Below, piece by piece: positions 28,101 through 35,600 of a stretch of 64,000 bases of DNA (position 1 is the stretch's first letter; each line of letters starts with the position of its first letter). The stretch lies in contig NZ_JBHFNQ010000193.1 in NCBI RefSeq assembly GCF_041929345.1, positions 7,968-71,967 on the forward strand, in the 5' to 3' direction. Below the pieces are notes generated by a model. It did not search any database. It worked only from the letters and a program-made list of their open reading frames with translations, and was not told the DNA's origin. This DNA is from Floridanema aerugineum (GTDB lineage: Bacteria; Cyanobacteriota; Cyanobacteriia; Cyanobacteriales; Aerosakkonemataceae). The position numbers and the translations under genes were made by a program.

Positions 28101-29618
28101 AAACAAGGATATTCGCAGTCGCCTTCTTTATGGCTAGTAACCAAAGGAGCGCAACCAGTAGGTGAAACATCTAAGATAACTGGAGTAGCCCAATCAACCC
28201 TGTGGGGATTAGGAAGAGTAATTAACAATGAGCATCCAGAACTTAACTGTAGACTAGTAGATTTAGACCCTTTATACGATCGCGATAACACACAAAGTCT
28301 AGGGGCAGAAATTAGTTCAGATCGAGCAAAGAATAGTGAAAATGAGATAGCTTTTCGCAATGGCAAACGGTATGTGAATCGAATCATAAAACAGCAAAAA
28401 ATTGTCAAACAATCTCTAAATATCAAAGCCGATGCTACCTACTTAATCACAGGCGGAATGGGAGGAATTGGTTTATTAGTTGCACAATGGCTAGTAGAGC
28501 AGGGAGCAAAACACTTGGTATTAGTAGGACGTAGCTTACCCAAGGAAACAGCAAAAGCCACCCTCAACCAACTCGAAGCTTTGGGAGTACAGGTGATGGC
28601 GATCCAAGCAGATATATCAATAGAAGCGGAAGTCGCCTCCTTACTGAATCAAATTAACAGCACCATGCCACCGCTAAAGGGTATTATTCATGCGGCTGGT
28701 GTGATAGATAACCGACGGATATTAGAGCATCAATGGGAATTATTTACTAAAGTGTTTGCACCCAAGGTCAGCGGAACTTGGAATTTGCATCGCCTTACCC
28801 AAGACTTAGCTTTGGATTTCTTCGTGTTGTTCTCTTCAATATCATGTATCTTGGGTTCTGCGGGGACGGCAAATTATGCAGCGGCTAATGCTTTTCTGGA
28901 TGCAATGGCTCATTATCGCTCCTCATTAAATTTACCAGGGTTAAGTATTAACTGGGGAGCTTGGTCAGAGGTAGGAATGATAGAAAAAGTCGATCGTCGG
29001 GAGGTAGAGCGATTGCAAACAATGGGTATTAGTTTGATTGATCCCCAACAAGGAATAGCTGTCCTGAAGCAATTATTGACTCAAACTTCTAGACAAGTGA
29101 CAGTCTTACCGATAAATTGGTCAGAATTTATTAAGCAGTCAACTAACTTATCGCCATTCTTTGCTAATTTCAACTTAGCGAAACCGATTCAAAAATCCGA
29201 GTTTCTTGCTCAATTAGAAGCAACTAAAATCGATCGACGTTACCAATTAGTAATCGATCACATAACCGAGCAAGTAGGTCAAGTGTTGGGTCGGAAACTA
29301 TCATCAGCAGAACTCGAACAAGGGTTTTTCGAGTTAGGGATGGATTCGTTGATGGCTGTAGAATTACGCAACCGTTTGCAAAAGTCAATGGCTTGTTCTT
29401 TACCCGCTACCTTGAGTTTTGATTATCCCAATGTCAAGGTGTTGGCTGATTATTTAGCTAAAGACATCCTTTCTATTGAACTAGCAAGGGTAGCGGCTCA
29501 CCAAGATATTAGCCAACCAAGTTCTGATTTATTAACCGATCTTGATGAACTATCAGAAAGTGAAATCGAACAGCTGCTTGCAGAAGAATTAGCCCTTATT
29601 GATGAAGGTAAGAAGTAA
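16155..29618 (+). CDS. Modular PKS, AMP-ligase-KR-carrier / KS-AT-KR-ACP / KS-AT-KR-ACP
   Basis: Starter and two extension modules, 4487 aa. Residues about 20-130 are a stray A-domain C-terminal fragment (PLTPSGQIDRNIL). An AMP-ligase follows (about 185-705; TSGSTGTPKAV, WMPLEHVGAI), lacking the Asp that binds an amino group, so a carboxylate such as a keto or hydroxy acid is expected. KR0 spans about 740-1255, but its catalytic Tyr position is Phe1133. Carrier LGGHSL is near 1325. Module 1: KS Cys1578, AT Ser2021, KR Tyr2683, ACP near 2840. Module 2: KS Cys3083, AT Ser3524, KR Tyr4241, ACP near 4400. Both ATs have HAFHS, typical of malonyl-CoA. No DH or ER is present, so hydroxyls remain. 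The acidic helical C terminus should dock to the next PKS. ATG at 16206, behind AGGGA, is an alternative start. Confidence 0.95.
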   Translation: MQLDNYSQCFANGSQGKMKNQEVALAIQSSEIVEDCVVLERKTENSPAELVAYVVPTVRFTRELLLSHIEAKLAKEEIPKAIVPISSIPLTPSGQIDRNILNQLEITDNELEERWKEKIQTIPEVEQVAVVRQAQIKTQETLRLSDILPTWKNVTTQQTPTRIDQTTKSSNSQPSISHGGELKREKNASTTLSQALEKTAAQWPEKQLIYINSNGSETIQTYKELLLDAQKILAGLRKLGVKPQDKIIFQIDGSQDFIPAFWGCILGGFIPVPISISPTYEQINSAVAKLHNGWQMLKQPLILTSARLAQNISALPALLNIEEKFQIETVDNLRQNEPDSNIYQSQPEDLALLLLTSGSTGTPKAVMQNHRSLLSMTAGTAQMNKFDHQDTVLNWMPLEHVGAIVFLGLMAVDLGCKQIHAPTEYILQNPLRWLELIQQHKASISWAPNFAFSLLNDRATQINQKSWDLSSMRFLVNAGEQIVPKTARNFLKLFLPYGLPYNAIRPAFGMSETCSGITWSEGFTLENSSDEMSFVELGLPIPGASIRIADENNQIVPEGVIGKFQVKGLSVTSGYYENPQRNQEAFTDDGWFNTGDLGYIKSGKIILTGRDKDDIIINGINYYSHEIESVVEEVEGVETSYTAACAVQIAGNNADRLAIFFNSSISDQAKLKDLIKKIRGAVVKNVGVNPNYIIPVTKEAIPKTDIGKIQRSQLTKRFAAGEFDSIIQQLGINLENTNLLPDWFYRRTWRPKQSTNLINAINPSNILIFLDDLGLGESLIVKLAKQSHSYIGIKPGTDFKQIDSKHYQINPKNPEHYQQLLSTLTDQNWQINRILHLWTYDNRPEEITSLESLEQSQIAGVYSLLYLTKALAKTQKTEQNIQLLVASSYSQFTSVNDQVAYQKSPIVALLKVIEQEIPNLQTRHVDFSIQDEGNIDRLIQEMQVVSKETEVAYRQGQRLIPRLEKVEFSPENHQKIAFKSGGMYLISGGLGGVGVEIAKYLLKTHQTKLLLIGRTPITNATSPKNAAYQELEKLGGEITYETVDVCDLPRLQQIIDQAKTRWNCQLDGILHLAGSYQERSLTEENPQTWSTALKAKVNGTWVLNQLLKENPEAIFINFSSVSSFLGGATVGAFVAANQFLESFTHYQRTKLGLKSYCFSWSLWDGIGINQDSQRGKLAQTKGYCPITPQQGLYSLLIGLRHNQTHFFVGLDANNRHIRKYVESTYPLEKITGYFTAKNNISLEITSNWVIKDRFGTTTTCNLVQLPEMPLTKNGIIDREKLIKGELSQAKTQPGQPLNEIESQIAKIWQKILNLPEISIHDNFFELGGHSLLLVQVQSKLQENFQIPVSIVDMFKYPSISSLAKYLNQGQTESPSVKQGQKRAQVRSSRHSAGKSDIAVIGMSCRFPGANNINEFWQNLSNSVESISFFSDEEVIAAGIDPKLVKNPNYVKAKPILSDIETFDADFFGYSSREAELIDPQQRLLLECAWESLEDAGYNPFNYDGAIGIYAGAVMNTYLLNNIYPNRHQLDINDNLQVATVDSMGGLQMMVANDKDYLTTRISYKLNLTGPSVNVQTACSTSLVTVHIACASLLSGESDMALAGGVSIHVPQKVGHLYQEGMIVTPDGHCRAFDARAQGTIFGSGAGMVLLKRLEDALADGDHIYAVIKGSAINNDGASKVGYMAPNGDGQTSVVAQAISMAQIDPETIGYVEAHGTGTPLGDPIEITGLTQAFRASTQAKNFCGIGSVKTNIGHLQIASGIAGFIKTVLSLYHKQIPPSLHFEQPNPQLDLPNTPFYVNTKLQDWQTSGYPRRAGVNSLGIGGTNAHVILEEAPVEEQGSRGAEERPYHLLTLSAKNDQALTELQQRYREYLTSNPEVSLADICYTANTGREHFHHRLALVAETKEQLIEQLTNLTTRNQPNKKPSKIAFLFTGQGSQYINMGRQLYDTQPLFRQTLEQCNEILLTDLEKSLLDIIYAPETEAEILNQTCYTQPALFAIEYALYQLWKSWGITPNIVMGHSVGEYVAACVAGVFSLEEALKLIAHRGKLMQQLPSGGEMVSVMATIEKVKSIIADYSNTVAIAAINSPHSIVISGNSKDIKAIVEKLTKEGIKTKQLQVSHAFHSPLMKPMLAEFELLANSITYNQPQIPIISNVTGNLAEENIATAQYWVNHIIQPVQFAKSIATLQELEYEIFVEIGPKPILLGMGRECLPENTGLWLASVRSSTPEWQQLLTSLASLYEAGATIDWAGFHRDNPGKKVTLPNYPFQRERYWIESTATPYQLDEFGLLENQKWCYELVWQEQERTEQNSRKQTKTEPENWLIFADNQGISQELSKLSHSAAKTCILVFPGTEYKQISKQEFTINPSNSQDYKRLLQENQIPIKGIVYLWSLNAVEAKDLTGAELEIASQIGCGGVLSLIQSIAKQGYSQPPSLWLVTKGAQPVNVGTQLAGVAQSTLWGLGRVISNEHPELNCKLIDLDPEDDRNVQNLFGEIYSQQSTSSENQIAFRSGKRYVNRIAQQQKIVKRSLPVKADRTYLITGGLGGVGLFVAQWLVEQGAKNLVLVGRSRPKETAKATINRLEEMGAQVVTIAADISVEADVASLLNQINTTMPPLKGIIHAAGLIDDRLLLEHQWQLFAKVFAPKVSGAWNLHRLTQDLALDFFVLFSSVASILGYAGTANYAAANAFLDTLAHYRRSLNLPGLSINWGPWSQVGMVAQLNSREVERMQTMGINPIAPKQALAVLQQLLNQSSAQVTVLAMDWSKYISRSTNVSPFFANFIDNYAKNVPQSEFSAQLEATKIGDRYQLVIDRVTEQVSQVLGRKLSTPELEQGFFDLGMDSLTAVELRNRLQKSFACSLPATLSFDYPCVKLLADYIAKDVLSIETALDENRELNGIKTGFNAIEKSQKEPLAIVGMACRFPGGANSPEAFWELLCNGVDAISEVPPNRWDINAYYDPDPDAPGKMYARYGGFVNQLEEFDAQFFGISPREALSLDPQQRLLLEVSWEALENAAIEPNTLVGSQTGVFIGISSNEYLQRLSTRRTTEIDAYQGTGNNHSVAAGRLSYILGLTGPSLAVDTACSSSLVAVHLALASLRNHECNLALVGGVNLLVAPEVTINLSKARMLAPDGHCKTFDASADGYVRAEGCGVIVLKRLSDAIQDKDQILGLIRGSAVNQDGRSSGLTAPNGPSQQTVIRQALSNGGVQPNQISYIEAHGTGTSLGDPIEVGALAQVFGNYRSQDQPLTIASVKTNIGHLEAAAGIAGLMKVVLQLQHQEIAPHLHLQKPSPHIDWENLPLMVPQNKMSWATTENSRLAGVSSFGISGTNAHVVLESAPKLEPVTPSVERSLHLFTLSAKTASALEELVSRYQNYIQTNSDLLLADICYTVNTGREHFPYRLALVLQSKEQLIEQLRDLKPGDKLPKKPSKIAFLFTGQGSQYINMGRQLYDTQPLFRQTLEQCNEILLTYLERSLLDIIYAPETEAERLNQTCYTQPALFAIEYALYQLWKSWGITPNIVMGHSVGEYVAACVAGVFSLEEALKLIAHRGKLMQQLPSGGEMVSVMASVEKVKSIIADYGDKVAIAAINSPQSTVISGASKEIEAIVEQLSSSGIKTKQLQVSHAFHSPLMTPMLKEFEQIANSITYNQPLIPIISNVTGKLADENIATAQYWVNHIIQPVQFAKSMETLDELEYEIFVEIGPKPILLGMGRECLPENTGLWLASVRSSTPEWQQLLTSLASLYEAGITIDWSGFHRDYPGNKVILPNYPFQRERYWVESTELEQPAEFGSPENSQTPITNFLDRGNTEELMELLQKAGNFSEEQKKLLPEILAALVKEHQQHLGAKENLEWMLELVWQQQERIEEIAPKESQTSPENWLIFADNQGIGQELSKLWSSVFKTCILVLPGKEYQQISAQEFIINPGNYQDFERLLQENQIPIKGIVYLWSLNAVEAKDLTGEELEIASQTGCGGVLFLIQSIAKQGYSQSPSLWLVTKGAQPVGETSKITGVAQSTLWGLGRVINNEHPELNCRLVDLDPLYDRDNTQSLGAEISSDRAKNSENEIAFRNGKRYVNRIIKQQKIVKQSLNIKADATYLITGGMGGIGLLVAQWLVEQGAKHLVLVGRSLPKETAKATLNQLEALGVQVMAIQADISIEAEVASLLNQINSTMPPLKGIIHAAGVIDNRRILEHQWELFTKVFAPKVSGTWNLHRLTQDLALDFFVLFSSISCILGSAGTANYAAANAFLDAMAHYRSSLNLPGLSINWGAWSEVGMIEKVDRREVERLQTMGISLIDPQQGIAVLKQLLTQTSRQVTVLPINWSEFIKQSTNLSPFFANFNLAKPIQKSEFLAQLEATKIDRRYQLVIDHITEQVGQVLGRKLSSAELEQGFFELGMDSLMAVELRNRLQKSMACSLPATLSFDYPNVKVLADYLAKDILSIELARVAAHQDISQPSSDLLTDLDELSESEIEQLLAEELALIDEGKK
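21658..21690 (+). repeat. In-frame GAGCAG-type short tandem repeat
   Basis: In the KS-to-AT linker of the first extension module, repeated GAGCAGGGGAGCAGAGGAGC-like units encode EEQGSRGAEER. The second module's linker has no equivalent, so this looks like a local repeat insertion tolerated in a linker. Confidence 0.5.
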
Positions 29619-32600
29619 TGAATACCAACACAGACCGTCAAACTTTAATGAAGAAGGCACTCCTAGAACTCAAGGAGATGAAATCTCAGCTTGAGGCGAT
29701 AGAAAAGACCAAAAAAGAACCGCTGGCGATCGTTGGTATGGGTTGCAGATTTCCGGGAGGTGCTAACTCTCCAGAAGCTTTCTGGGAACTCTTAAGTAAT
29801 GGCGTAGATGCGATTTCCGAAGTTCCTCCAAATCGCTGGGATATTGATGCTTTCTACGATTCAGATCCCAATGCTCCGGGAAAAATGTATTCTCGCTATG
29901 GCGGGTTTATCGATCGATTAGAGGAGTTTGATGCTCAGTTTTTTGGCATTTCACCCAGAGAAGCTCTGACCCTCGATCCGCAACAACGCTTACTATTGGA
30001 GGTAAGTTGGGAAGCACTGGAAAATGCGGCGATTAAACCCGATACCCTGGTTGGTAGTAAAACGGGTGTGTTCGTTGGGATCACTGTTAATGATTATTTA
30101 CATCGGTTGTTGAAGCGAGAAACAACTGAGATAGATGCTTACCAAGGTACGGGTAATACAAGTAATGCGGCTGCTGGAAGGTTGTCTTATTTTCTTGGTT
30201 TAACGGGGCCTAGCTTGGCAGTAGATACGGCTTGTTCTTCCTCGTTGGTTGCAATTCATTTAGCGATCGCTAGTCTCCGCAACCATGAGTGTAATTTAGC
30301 TCTGGTTGGCGGTGTTAATTTGCAGGCTTTGCCAGAGGTTAATGTTATTTTATCGAAAGCCCGAATGCTTGCACCTGATGGTCGTTGCAAAACCTTTGAT
30401 GCTTCCGCCGATGGCTATGTACGTTCTGAGGGGTGCGGGGTGATTGTCCTCAAGCGGCTATCAGATGCGATTAAGGACAAAGACCGGATTTTGGCTACCA
30501 TTCGAGGTAGTGCGGTTAACCAAGATGGTCGCAGTAGTGGTCTAACTGCTCCTAATGGCCTAGCACAACAAACAGTGATTCGCCTGGGTCTGGAAAATAG
30601 CGGCGTACAACCGAATCAAATCAGCTATATTGAGGTTCATGGTACGGGTACGGCTTTGGGCGATCCTATAGAAGTGGGAGCTTTAGCCGCAGTATTTGGT
30701 CATCATCGCTCAAAAGACCAACCCCTAACTATTGCTTCGGTGAAGACCAACATCGGACATTTAGAAGCAGCTGCGGGAATGGCTGGGTTGATGAAGGTAG
30801 TGTTGCAAATGCAGCACCAAGAAATTGTGCCACATTTGCACTATAAACAACCCAGTCCCCATATTGACTGGGAAAATTTGCCGATTATGGTGCCAAGGTC
30901 TAAAACCGAATGGCAAAAAGTAGAAGGTTCTCGCTTGGCAGGTGTTAGTTCTTTCGGCGTTAGCGGTACTAATGCTTATGTGGTGTTGGAGGAGGCCCCA
31001 AAACTTGAGTCTGTCACTTCATCAGTTGAACGTTCCACACATCTGCTTACTCTATCAGCAAAAACCGATCGGGCTTTGCGAGAGTTAGCCGAGAAGTATG
31101 CCAGCTATCTGCGATCGCATCCTGAAGTTAGTATTGCAGACATTAGCTACACGGCGAACTGTGGACGATCGCACTTTTCCCATCGTCTCGCTGTAGTAAC
31201 TCCATCATCTAACCACTTAAGAGAGCAACTCATTAATTTTGCGGGTGGCAAAGAAACATCTGGACTGACATCCAGACAACTTCCTACCCAACAAAAGCCA
31301 ACCAACATCGCCTTTTTATTTGCAGGTCAAGGTTCACAATATGTAGGTATGGGTCGCCAACTTTATCAAACTCAGCCTACTTTCCGTAAAGTATTCGATC
31401 GCTGTGACGAAATCCTGCAACCTTATTTAAAAAAATCTCTCATTGAAATACTTTATCCCACTTCAACAGAAGAAACCGAAGCTGCTCTAACCTTAGATGA
31501 AACTGCATATACCCAACCCGCTTTATTTGCCATAGAGTATGCCCTATATGAATTGTGGCGTTCCTGGGGAATCGAACCCACAGCAGTAATTGGTCATAGT
31601 GTAGGAGAATATGTTGCTGCTACGGTTGCGGGAGCCTTGAGCCTGGAAGATGGACTAAAATTGATTGTCCAGAGAGGACAACTCATGCAGTCTCTACCTG
31701 AAAATGGCGCAATGGCAGCTGTTTTTGCGCCGGAAAGTCAGGTCAGAGAAGTAATTCAAGGTTTTGATGCTGGAGAGATTGCGATCGCAGGCATTAACAG
31801 TCCCAACAATACCGTAATTTCTGGGAAACAGGAAATAATCCAGAAAGTTACAGCCCACCTGCAAGCACAACTCATAGAAGTCCGTAACCTCAAAGTCTCC
31901 CATGCCTTTCATTCTCCCCTCATAGAGCCAATCCTAGACTCTTTAGAGCAAGCAGCCAGTCAAATTTCCTACCAACCTCTGAAAATTGGTTTGATTTCCA
32001 ACCTCACAGGGCAGATGTTACAACCAGGAGAAATGCTCAATGCCCGCTACTGGCGAAATCATGCTCGAGAAGCCGTGTTGTTTATGGCGGGAGTCAACAC
32101 ACTTTTAGATGAAGGCTTAAATATCTTTTTGGAAATGGGTGCCAAACCAACTTTATCCCGATTGGGGCGGCAATGCCAGCAAGAAAAGGATGCTATTTGG
32201 CTCTCTTCCCTGACAGGGCAACAAGAAGATTGGTCATCATTGCTCAATGTTCTATCTACCTTATATTTGCAGGGAGTTGAGATTAACTGGCGCGGATTTG
32301 ACCAAGACTACTCGCGCAGTTTATTGTCCCTGCCTACATACCCCTTCCAACGCCAAAGCTATTGGATTGAACTCGTACAGTCTACTACTACAAATGGAAA
32401 AGATATGGTTGTAAATGGTAATGTTGCAAAGACACAAACCGATGTTGTGACTGGGGATGACAGGCAAGATGCCTGTCCTACCCGTAGGGAAGAAATTATC
32501 GGAACTTTGCAAACTTTAGTTGCTAGTTTATTGCAAGTCTCCCCAACAGATGTCAACATTCATGCTCCTTTTCTAGAAATGGGTGCTGATTCCATCATCA

Positions 32601-35600
32601 TGGTTGAGGCTGTACAAAAGATTGAAAGAACTTATGGGCTAAAAATTGCCCTTCGTCAGTTATTTGAAGAATTAGCCACTCTAGAAGCTTTAGCAATTTA
32701 TTTAGACGAACGTCTCCCCGCTATATCTCCTGAAACATTACCTGCGGCACAAGAAGAAAAGGTAACTAGGGTACAAACAGAAATTTCCGCCCAAAAACTG
32801 GTTCCACCTCCCCCAGTCCCCAGTCCCGTAGGACAGGCATCCTGCCTGTCATCCCCAGTCGTAGGGGCGATTCATGAATCGCCCGTACTTCAACGCCAAA
32901 GTTTTCCACAACAGCCACAGCCAGTAGAAGCAACGGCGTTGCAAAGTATCATGGCGCAGCAACTCCAGTATCAATACCAATTAATGTCTAGACAGTTGGA
33001 GGTATTGCAAAACAATGTAGAGATGTTGCCTGCAACGTCTTTACAGTCGCCAGAAGTTGTGGTAGGGAATGGAATGTCTGGGATGCCTAACCCATATACC
33101 TCAGATCTTGCATCAGGAGGCAGAGCCTCTATTCTTCGTTCCCAGGTTGAACCTGGGAACGAGGACGCTGGAGGTTCTACTTCTAGGAGTGGAAGATCTG
33201 AGTATACCCCTCCACAGCCTGTGCCTGCTCCTCAACAACCAATGTGTCAGACAGCTTCCCCGACAAAGCAAATACCACCAGCACCAGTTTCTACACCTTG
33301 GGGGCCGAAAAAACCTCCCACTAGTGGTCTGACTCCACAGCAGCAGCAACACTTAGACGCTTTAATAGCACGTTTTACCCAGCGCACTAAAACTTCAAAA
33401 AAACTGGTGGAAGGTGCTCGTCCGGTGTTGGCTGATAGTAGGGCTTCTGTGGGATTTCGCTTGTCGATTAAGGAAATGCTTTATCCGATCGTTGCCGATC
33501 GCTCTCAAGGTTCTAGAATTTGGGATGTTGATGGCAACGAATACATTGACATGACTATGGGGCAAGGGGTAACTCTGTTCGGACATAAACCCCCATTCAT
33601 TATGGAAGCCCTAGAAGCACAGCTGAAAAAAGGCATTCATCTCAATCCTCGCTACGAACTAGTTGGCGAAGTGGCTCAACTGTTTACCGAACTTACGGGC
33701 ACCGAACGCGCTTGTTTCTGTAACTCCGGGACAGAAGCAGTAATGGCTGCAATCAGAATCGCCCGGGCTGCTACTGGTCGCAGTAAGATTGCTTTGTTTG
33801 AAGGTTCTTATCATGGACATAGTGATGGAACTTTAGTCAGACGGCAACTTATTGATAACCAATGGGAGTTTTTCCCTCTAGCTTCTGGCGTACCAGAGGG
33901 TGTGGCGGGAGATGTCGTTGTACTTGAATATGGCAGTGAGCAAGCTTTAGAATATCTGCAAAGCCACGCTCATCAACTGGCGGCGGTACTTGTGGAACCT
34001 GTGCAAAGCAGCGTACCAATGGTGCAACCCAAGGAGTTTTTGCGCTCCTTACGGCAAATTACCGATCGAACAGGAACGGCATTAATATTTGATGAAATGA
34101 TTACAGGGTTTCGATCGCACCCTGGAGGAGCACAAGCTTTATTTGGCGTTCAAGCTGACATTGCTACTTATGGCAAAGTAGTTGCAGGAGGTCTACCCAT
34201 AGGTGTGGTTGCAGGTAAAGCCAAGTATCTAGATTGTATTGACGGAGGAATGTGGAACTATGGAGATAATTCCTATCCGCAAACAGAAAGAACTTTCTTC
34301 GGTGGCACTTTTTGTCAGCATCCCCTGGCAATGGTAGCAGCAAAGGCTGTACTCCAACATTTCAAAGAACAAGGCCCAAGTCTTCAACAACAATTAAACG
34401 ATCGCACCACCAAATTAGTCACTACCCTGAATACCTATTTTCAAGAAAATGAAGTTCCGATCAAAATTGAGCATTTTAGCTCTTTCTTCCGCTTTGCCTT
34501 AACTGGAAATTTAGATCTGCTTTTCTATCACATGGTAGAAAAAGGGATTTATGTTTGGGAATGGCGCAAACATTTTCTGTCAACGGCGCATACCGATGAG
34601 GATCTTTCTCGATTTGTTGAAGTAATCAAGGATAGCGTTGCCCAACTGCGTCAAGGAGGTTTTATACCCGCAAAAAAGCAGCCAGTGTCCTCTGAACCTA
34701 CGTCAGACAGAGGACACAACAGGGCAACCGTTAGCCAGACAACTGTAGAGACGTTGCATGCAACGTCTCTACATGCAACGTCTCTACATGAAGGCGAAAA
34801 GCATCCAGATACACCATCTAATTTGGAGTTAAAAACTAGTTCCAACAAACAAAAATCTATCGAATTTAGCTTGTACTATTTCGGTAGTTACGAAGCAGAA
34901 TTTAGGAAAAATAAGTATAATCTGTTGTTTGAAGGGGCTAAGTTTGGCGATCGTCACGGATTTACAGCAATTTGGATTCCTGAACGTCACTTTCATGAAT
35001 TTGGCGGATTTTCGCCAAATCCTTCCGTAATTGCGGCTGCACTAGCTAGGGAAACTCAAACCATTCAAATACGTTCTGGTAGTGTCGTTTTACCCCTGCA
35101 TCACCCAATTCGAGTAGCCGAAGAATGGGCAGTGGTTGATAATCTTTCTCAAGGCAGAGTTGGTATTGCTTTTGCCTCCGGTTGGCATCCCAATGATTTT
35201 GTCTTTGCTCCCCAATCTTTTGGCAAACATCGGGAACTAATGTACCAAGAAATTGCCACTGTCCAGAAACTTTGGCAAGGCGAATCTGTTGAGGTGCTTG
35301 ATGGGACTGGAAAACAGATTAGGGTCAAGACTTACCCACAGCCGATGCAGCCTAAGTTACCGATTTGGATTACCATTGTCAAAAATCCAAATAACTACAT
35401 CAAGGCAGGAGAAATTGGTGCAGGCATTTTAACTAATTTTTTGGGGCAATCTATTGAAGATTTAGCCCACAATATAGCTCTTTACCGGGAATCTTTGACT
35501 AAGCATGGTTACAAAGCAGAAGCGGGAAAGGTGACTGTATTACTGCATACCTTCGTTGGTGCTGACTTAGAGCAAGTTCGATCGCAAGCAAAAGAACCCT

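Noticed and set aside
32453..34787. Clustered repeats as a possible CRISPR array
   Set aside because: Repeats belong to different families, spacing is irregular, and all are translated within a PKS gene. No cas genes are present.
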